Shown: one piece after another, positions 45,350-50,000 of the stretch
Position numbering within the stretch: position 1 is the first letter of the stretch
How the letters are laid out: every line of letters starts with the position of its first letter
NCBI RefSeq assembly: GCF_964340395.1
Contig: NC_135560.1
Span: 13,442,598-13,492,597 of the forward strand
Source of the DNA: Glandiceps talaboti
Taxonomy: Eukaryota; Hemichordata; Enteropneusta; Spengelidae
Reading direction: 5' to 3'
Length of the DNA stretch: 50,000 nt
The notes under the pieces: model-generated
Database searches by the model: none
Told to the model about the DNA's origin: nothing
What the model saw: only the letters and a program-made list of their open reading frames with translations
Program-made: the position numbers and the translations under genes

Positions 45350-45830
45350 AGAATTAAAAGGTGAACACCATTCCAGGAAAAAAAAGGCATTTTCGTGAGC
45401 TTTGGGTTTCTGGAGAGTCGCGATCACCTACACTATGTACAATTTCAGAGAAACAGAAAGTTGATCATAAACTTGTACCTCAGTAATTTGGGGATCTCTG
45501 ATTTGGGCCACATTGCCTCGTGTAGTTGGCGTCATCAGAAATATAGATGCAATAAGTGAACAAAATGCCTACCGTATATGCTTGACTCCTAAGTACTTAT
45601 TATCTTCAGTGCAAACACCATGAATATTCATTGTTCACCTATTGCATATGCATTTGTGCTGACTCCCATGAGGCAATGGGGCAAAATTTCCAAATGAGAC
45701 ACAAATTAAGTTTAACTTGATGTTTCTGTGAAATTGCACGTAATGTAGGTTATGTAAAATCATAAAATTACAGGGATGGCCCTCACTGGACTTCTTGGGA
45801 GACAAGTGGAACTATCCAGTATAAATAAAG
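45350..45830. repeat. Inverted pair of dispersed-repeat arms
   Basis: The left arm (about 45365-45560) and right arm (about 45640-45790) are reverse-complement relatives: ACCTACACTATGTACAATTT-AGAGAAACA against ACCTACATTACGTGCAATTT-ACAGAAACA, and ATGCAATAAGTGAAC against GTTCACCTATTGCAT near the centre. A single related arm lies at 8620-8865. Confidence 0.65.
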
Positions 45831-46179
45831 ATTATTATGCTAATTAAGATAGTTATTATTATGAATATGGTAATAACTTATAATACAGTACTCAGTTGTT
45901 TCAAAAGCTTTCAATATTTGTAGTTGTAAGCATAGTATAAAAAAAGAGTTTACTTTTTAAAAATGTGTGCATATTTTAAGTGAATTTTGTGCCATATATG
46001 ATATTTTTACAAATAATTGATATAGCAGAGCTATTATTCTTGGAATGTTTATGGCAAGGTATAGATATAGTAATAATTTAATGCTAATAATAGTTTTAAA
46101 ACAAATTATAAACTCAGTACTACACTTTATATGTTGTAGAGAGTTCCACATTGAACTGACTTGTTGAAATAATTATAGT

Positions 46180-47160
46180 TCAAAACCAAAATGCTGCAAT
46201 AATATATTACTTAGATATTTACCATGTTTGCTACAAGTTGAAAAGACCCCACAGTACTACTAAAATTCTGTGACCTGACACCTGATAAAAACATAGCAAT
46301 GAAAATTCACCAAAAATACTACAGCAAAGTGCTGCAGCTTACTTACATAGATACTATGGATTTTTTTACAATAATTTACTTTGTGGCAACCACAGCCGAA
46401 ATTCTCAATTAGCAAAGTGCTGCTTTAACGATCGATATATGTATTTAGTGATGGCTGTTATAATCAAAAGTAACAGGAAAGTGCTGCTTACTTTAATAGA
46501 ACAAAATTTACTGACGACTGCCAGTCTAAACTCACCAAATACTACAACAAAATGCTGCTAGGAAATACAATATCTAAATATTTACCCATGGTTGATACAC
46601 CAAACACTACTACAACAAAATGCTGCTTGCATAGCTAAATTTTAATCATGGCTACCTAAACACAGCCAAAATTTACTAAATTCACTAAATACTACCACAA
46701 AATGCTGCTAGGAAATACAATATCTAAATATTTACCCATGGTTGATACAGCCTAAATTCACCAAATACTACCACAAAATGCTGCTTATGAAATCTGTTGA
46801 TAGAAATATCTACAACCTAAATTTACCAAACACTACTACAACAAAATGCTGCTTGCATAGCTAAATTTTAGTCATGGCTATAAACACAGCCAAAATTTAC
46901 AAAGTATCGCAAAAGACGCAGTTGAAGGGCAACTATAATGACCTTTGCTGCTTTAGTCTAAATTTACCCAGTACTACCACCAAAAGTTGCTTTTTATACT
47001 GATAAAAATAAATAAACCATGACATTCAGTACATCAGTTAAACACTGTGTAGTTTGTGTTTGAATATTCTAATTTCACTAGATATTATAATAAAAATGCG
47101 TTTAGCTATATTAAACTTATTAACGTTTGTCAACAGCCTCAATTTACAAATACTACAGCA
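46180..47160 (+). repeat. Degenerate satellite with ~70-bp monomer
   Basis: The motif CAAA(A/G)TGCTGCT recurs at about 46186, 46328, 46420, 46478, 46548, 46617, 46698, 46777 and 46846. Each is preceded by CCAAATACTAC-AC and followed by one of two tails (AGGAAATACAATATCTAAAT or TGCATAGCTAAATTTT). The tails are shared by non-adjacent units, a higher-order pattern. Faint units continue to about 47700. Confidence 0.8.
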
Positions 47161-48074
47161 CATTTCAAGTTACTGTTTAGCGGCGCTGTCTAATACAACC
47201 ATGCAGAAACCACTGGAAACTGCACATGCTACACTTTAAGATAGCAAGATTGAATGAATGAAGTTTCTTGCAACATTTTGTCTAAATGAAATGAACATTG
47301 GCGCCACCATACAAACATCAAATACAGAAGTCAAAATATTGGTGCCTGTGTGTCTGTTGAAGTACATAAAATGGTTTATTTCATTTACACAAAATGTAGC
47401 AAGAAATTATTGTTACCTTATGGTAGAACATGCAATTTCTTGTTAGTTTCTGCACAACTATATCAATCATTGAATGATAACTTGAAACTGACTGTATAAA
47501 CAATAAATAAAATGCTGCCTGGCATTATACTTAATGAAGATAATTCCTAAATATTAAATTCGTCAATATATACAACGAAAAATTGCTGTTTTCGCAGTCA
47601 TTAGTTTATGTATACATTGCTGTCTAAATTCACCAAATATGGCAGCAAATTACAGCCTTCATAAACTTTAATGTTACCATGGCTACTATAGCCTAAATTT
47701 TACAAATATTTGCTTTTAAAAAAAATATATGTAATGTAAACCCGGTAAATGCTATTACCGTTGTTGTTGTTGATAGTAAGCAGATATTTTGTCAACAACT
47801 CACATGTAAAACCGTAGTAACATCAAGTGTCGACTTTTCATTGTCATATGAAATCTATCTCCATACAGACATATGTAGAGTTTCCAACTCAATCATAATA
47901 CATTGTCTTTGGTAGGGAAGAGCTGTAAATAGTGAAGAAATTATTCATTCACTTTTTATTGAGATAAATTCTTAATTTGGAAAATGGATTTCCATACTTA
48001 TTGCATATGAATTGTTCTAAGTGAACAGATTATGTATGATAGTTTAAAACAAGTGTTATGAAAACTGCAGTGTG
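47161..48074. other. Gene-free stretch
   Basis: Only weak traces of the preceding satellite (AAATGCTGCC near 47510, AAATTCACCAAATATG near 47626) and a short GTT run near 47763. Small frames at 47054-47239 and 47258-47446 have no domains. Confidence 0.5.
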
Positions 48075-48172
48075 ATATTCACATTCATATTCATATTCAC
48101 ATTCACATTCATATTCACATTCATATTCATATTCATATTCATATTCATATTCATATTCATATTCACATTCAT
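48075..48172. repeat. (CATTCA/TATTCA)n hexanucleotide array
   Basis: About 16 hexamers in which C and T alternate irregularly at one position. Confidence 0.95.
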
Positions 48173-48262
48173 ACAGCAAAGATAGAGAATATACAGATGC
48201 ATCTGTTTAATATTCAGATATTGCTGTGTTATGTTGATATTGTGTTGTTTGGCTTGAAAAGG

Positions 48263-48400
48263 CCCTTCAATCTACTATCTTCAAGATAGTCTGTAAGGTA
48301 CGCCATGGCGGGGCGCCCTCACACATCAGTCAACTAAGAGAGGAGGCCATTGAGGCAGAGCGATACGACATATCTTACAGTCTATATAGAAGATTGAGGG
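48263..48400. mobile_element. 138-bp foldback element
   Basis: CCCTTCAATCTACTATCTTC then AGTCTGTAAGGTACG at the left pairs with the reverse complement of CTTACAGTCTATATAGAAGA then TTGAGGG at the right. The GC-richer centre reads CGCCATGGCGGGGCGCC. Non-coding. Confidence 0.65.
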
Positions 48401-48662
48401 ATAAATACTATATGATCAAGGAGTGAAAAGTTTTCTGCAAGATTTAATTCTATGATAGCTTTATATAAAATTATGTTTATGCTAATAAGTTCAATGTTAG
48501 ATTATTTACTTGTGTTTATATTGTTACAGAATTTAGTATAAATGAAGCAGTCACTTTTTTTGACTGGATAATTTGAGCCGTACCATTTTGCTGAGTGTTG
48601 TCAAGAGTACAATAGATTCTGTGTTTACAGGGTGTACAAAGGTAGCAATTGCCGTACTGGTT

Positions 48663-49140
48663 ATCTACAGGGTATACAAAGGGAAGGTATAGTGATTATT
48701 TATACAGCGCCTTTCCTCCTGAGAGCTCAAGGCACTCTTATCATCCCTGGCACGGATCAATTTGTGGAGTCATGATTTGTGAATGGTTAGTGTGGCCGGC
48801 TTGGAATCTGCACATTGCAGGTTCTCATTGCTGCCGTTTGTTTCAAAATGGCTAAAGTCCTTTACCAAGATTTGAACCAAGACTGCAGTGCCTCAGCTGT
48901 ATAATTGGGGACCTGGTAGGATAGATGTTGCAATGTGAATGCTTTAATCCTATACGCTTATAAAGGCTGCAATGGATTGCATGCTCCCCAGGGAGTTGAG
49001 GAAGTATAAAGGGCCATTGTGCTGCCATTATCTGTGCCAGGGGTAATAATTGTGAGCGATGTCACCTCTAAGGAGGAAATGCACATAATAAATTTGCATT
49101 ATTATTATTATCATTTGAATACAGGGTGTACAGAAATAAT
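48663..49140 (+). mobile_element. SINE-like element with tRNA-like segment
   Basis: It starts TTTATACAGCGCCTTTCC, followed by a tRNA-like part: box A-like GGTTAGTGTGGCCGGC and box B-like GCAGGTTCTCATTGC about 30 bp apart. It ends in a (ATT)n tail near 49098-49110. Related 15-mers flank it: TACAGGGTATACAAA (about 48666) and TACAGGGTGTACAGA (about 49122), a possible target duplication. A third such 15-mer at about 48629 weakens this reading. Confidence 0.5.
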
Positions 49141-49631
49141 AATACTGGTTAGTAAGCTTATACTGATTACAGACATAACCATGATGTGGCAATTAAATTT
49201 TCTTTTTCTCGTCTACTTTCTAACACTATGATTTCACTCCTTTTGGTTTGACATTTTCAAAAGGCAGAAATTTGAACAAATTTGAGTGAAAAAAAATGTT
49301 TCGGTTTTTTTCCCCCAATGAAATATCTTATGTTGAAAGAGGACTTGTAAATGAGGCTGAATGTGTTCTATGATATTATTTCTTTAATACATGTTTTGTG
49401 TCAGAATTTGCTGAAAGTACTGAGACTGATTTTGGAATGTGATATATCACTTACATGTACAAAGCTTGTAAAACGTTTTGTGTGAACACTTTATACCTTG
49501 CTTTGTTCCAGATATCTGCATTTTTTAGATTTATTATTAAGTATCATAAAACCTCGTTCTTTCAGTTCCATTGTTACTACATATATGATATGTACATGGT
49601 CTGATCGTAGAATTTGCTGATGTTTTGTGAT
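49141..49631. other. Gene-free stretch
   Basis: AT-rich sequence with short frames lacking domains. No repeat recognised. Confidence 0.5.
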
Positions 49632-50000
49632 TAGGTGAAGAAAAAAAAATTGTGTGTTTCCAATAACATGGTCTTAGAAAATATCGTAGGTAGGTCGGGA
49701 TTTTATTTTACTTTATTTTACCCTTTTAATTGTCAAAGTTTTATTTTTGGAAAACAATGCTTCAACCCCAAAACAAATGAAACGTCAGTCAGAACACCCC
49801 CTTCTGTGATAGTTTGATGAAATGTGTACAGACATTGCTGGGGAAAGGAAAGCAGATGTGCACGAAGGTTAAGAAGACAAAGAATTTCTTATCTTTTTGT
49901 TTTAAATGTTTTTATTTAAAAAATGTTTAGGGTTGGAGGCTTAAACTAGGTTGAGTTATCAGAAACACACATATTTTTTTTATTTGGCCTAATATTACAC
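49632..50000 (+). repeat. Dispersed repeat, copy 2 (uninterrupted, reaches window end)
   Basis: Collinear with 6423-6970 but without the 195-bp insertion: GAAGGTTAAGAAGACAAAGA here spans the position where copy 1 is split. It may continue past the window. Confidence 0.8.

Noticed and set aside
48780-48845. Possible tRNA gene
   Set aside because: Box A- and box B-like motifs are present but no cloverleaf forms and box B is degenerate; it reads as a SINE segment.

Overview
The window is animal genomic DNA. The evidence is split genes with GT/AG introns of about 0.3-5.2 kb, AT-rich non-coding sequence, many microsatellites and short inverted-repeat transposons, and bilaterian gene families. The intronless amine receptor, the compact UBE2Q and the repeat flavour fit a marine invertebrate (invertebrate deuterostome or lophotrochozoan). 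The species is an inference I cannot settle.

Layout. (1) 1-2764: the 5' end of a minus-strand gene. Its first coding exon (2536-2764) encodes a short cytoplasmic tail and one membrane anchor; the DNA beyond it holds long (AT)n tracts. (2) 2765-3327: a 563-bp divergent, probably shared promoter. (3) 3328-14609 (+): a complete ten-exon ubiquitin-conjugating enzyme of the UBE2Q family (371 aa assembled). Its introns are full of foldback elements and a 45-bp minisatellite. (4) 17581-19086 (-): a complete single-exon catecholamine-type GPCR, 501 aa, with the full ligand-binding signature. (5) 19087-25184: intergenic DNA with dispersed repeats, GATT/GGAT tetranucleotide arrays, a foldback element and a decayed LINE reverse-transcriptase fragment. 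(6) 25185-43231 (+): a complete ten-exon K+-dependent Na+/Ca2+ exchanger (SLC24/NCKX family, 578 aa assembled), with several intronic minisatellites. (7) 43232-50000: its likely 3' UTR, a degenerate satellite, a SINE-like element and other repeats.

The three complete genes have no evident joint function (protein ubiquitination, amine signalling, calcium extrusion); this is ordinary gene neighbourhood, not an operon.

The most interesting points are these. The exchanger has a natural Asp-to-Glu change at the alpha-2 residue that sets K+ dependence in human NCKX2. A 195-bp mobile element is nested in a longer repeat whose other copy in the window preserves the empty site. A tiny perfect palindrome is flanked by 9-bp direct repeats. 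At least eight apparently unrelated families of non-autonomous inverted-repeat elements are present. I found no wholly new multi-gene system.
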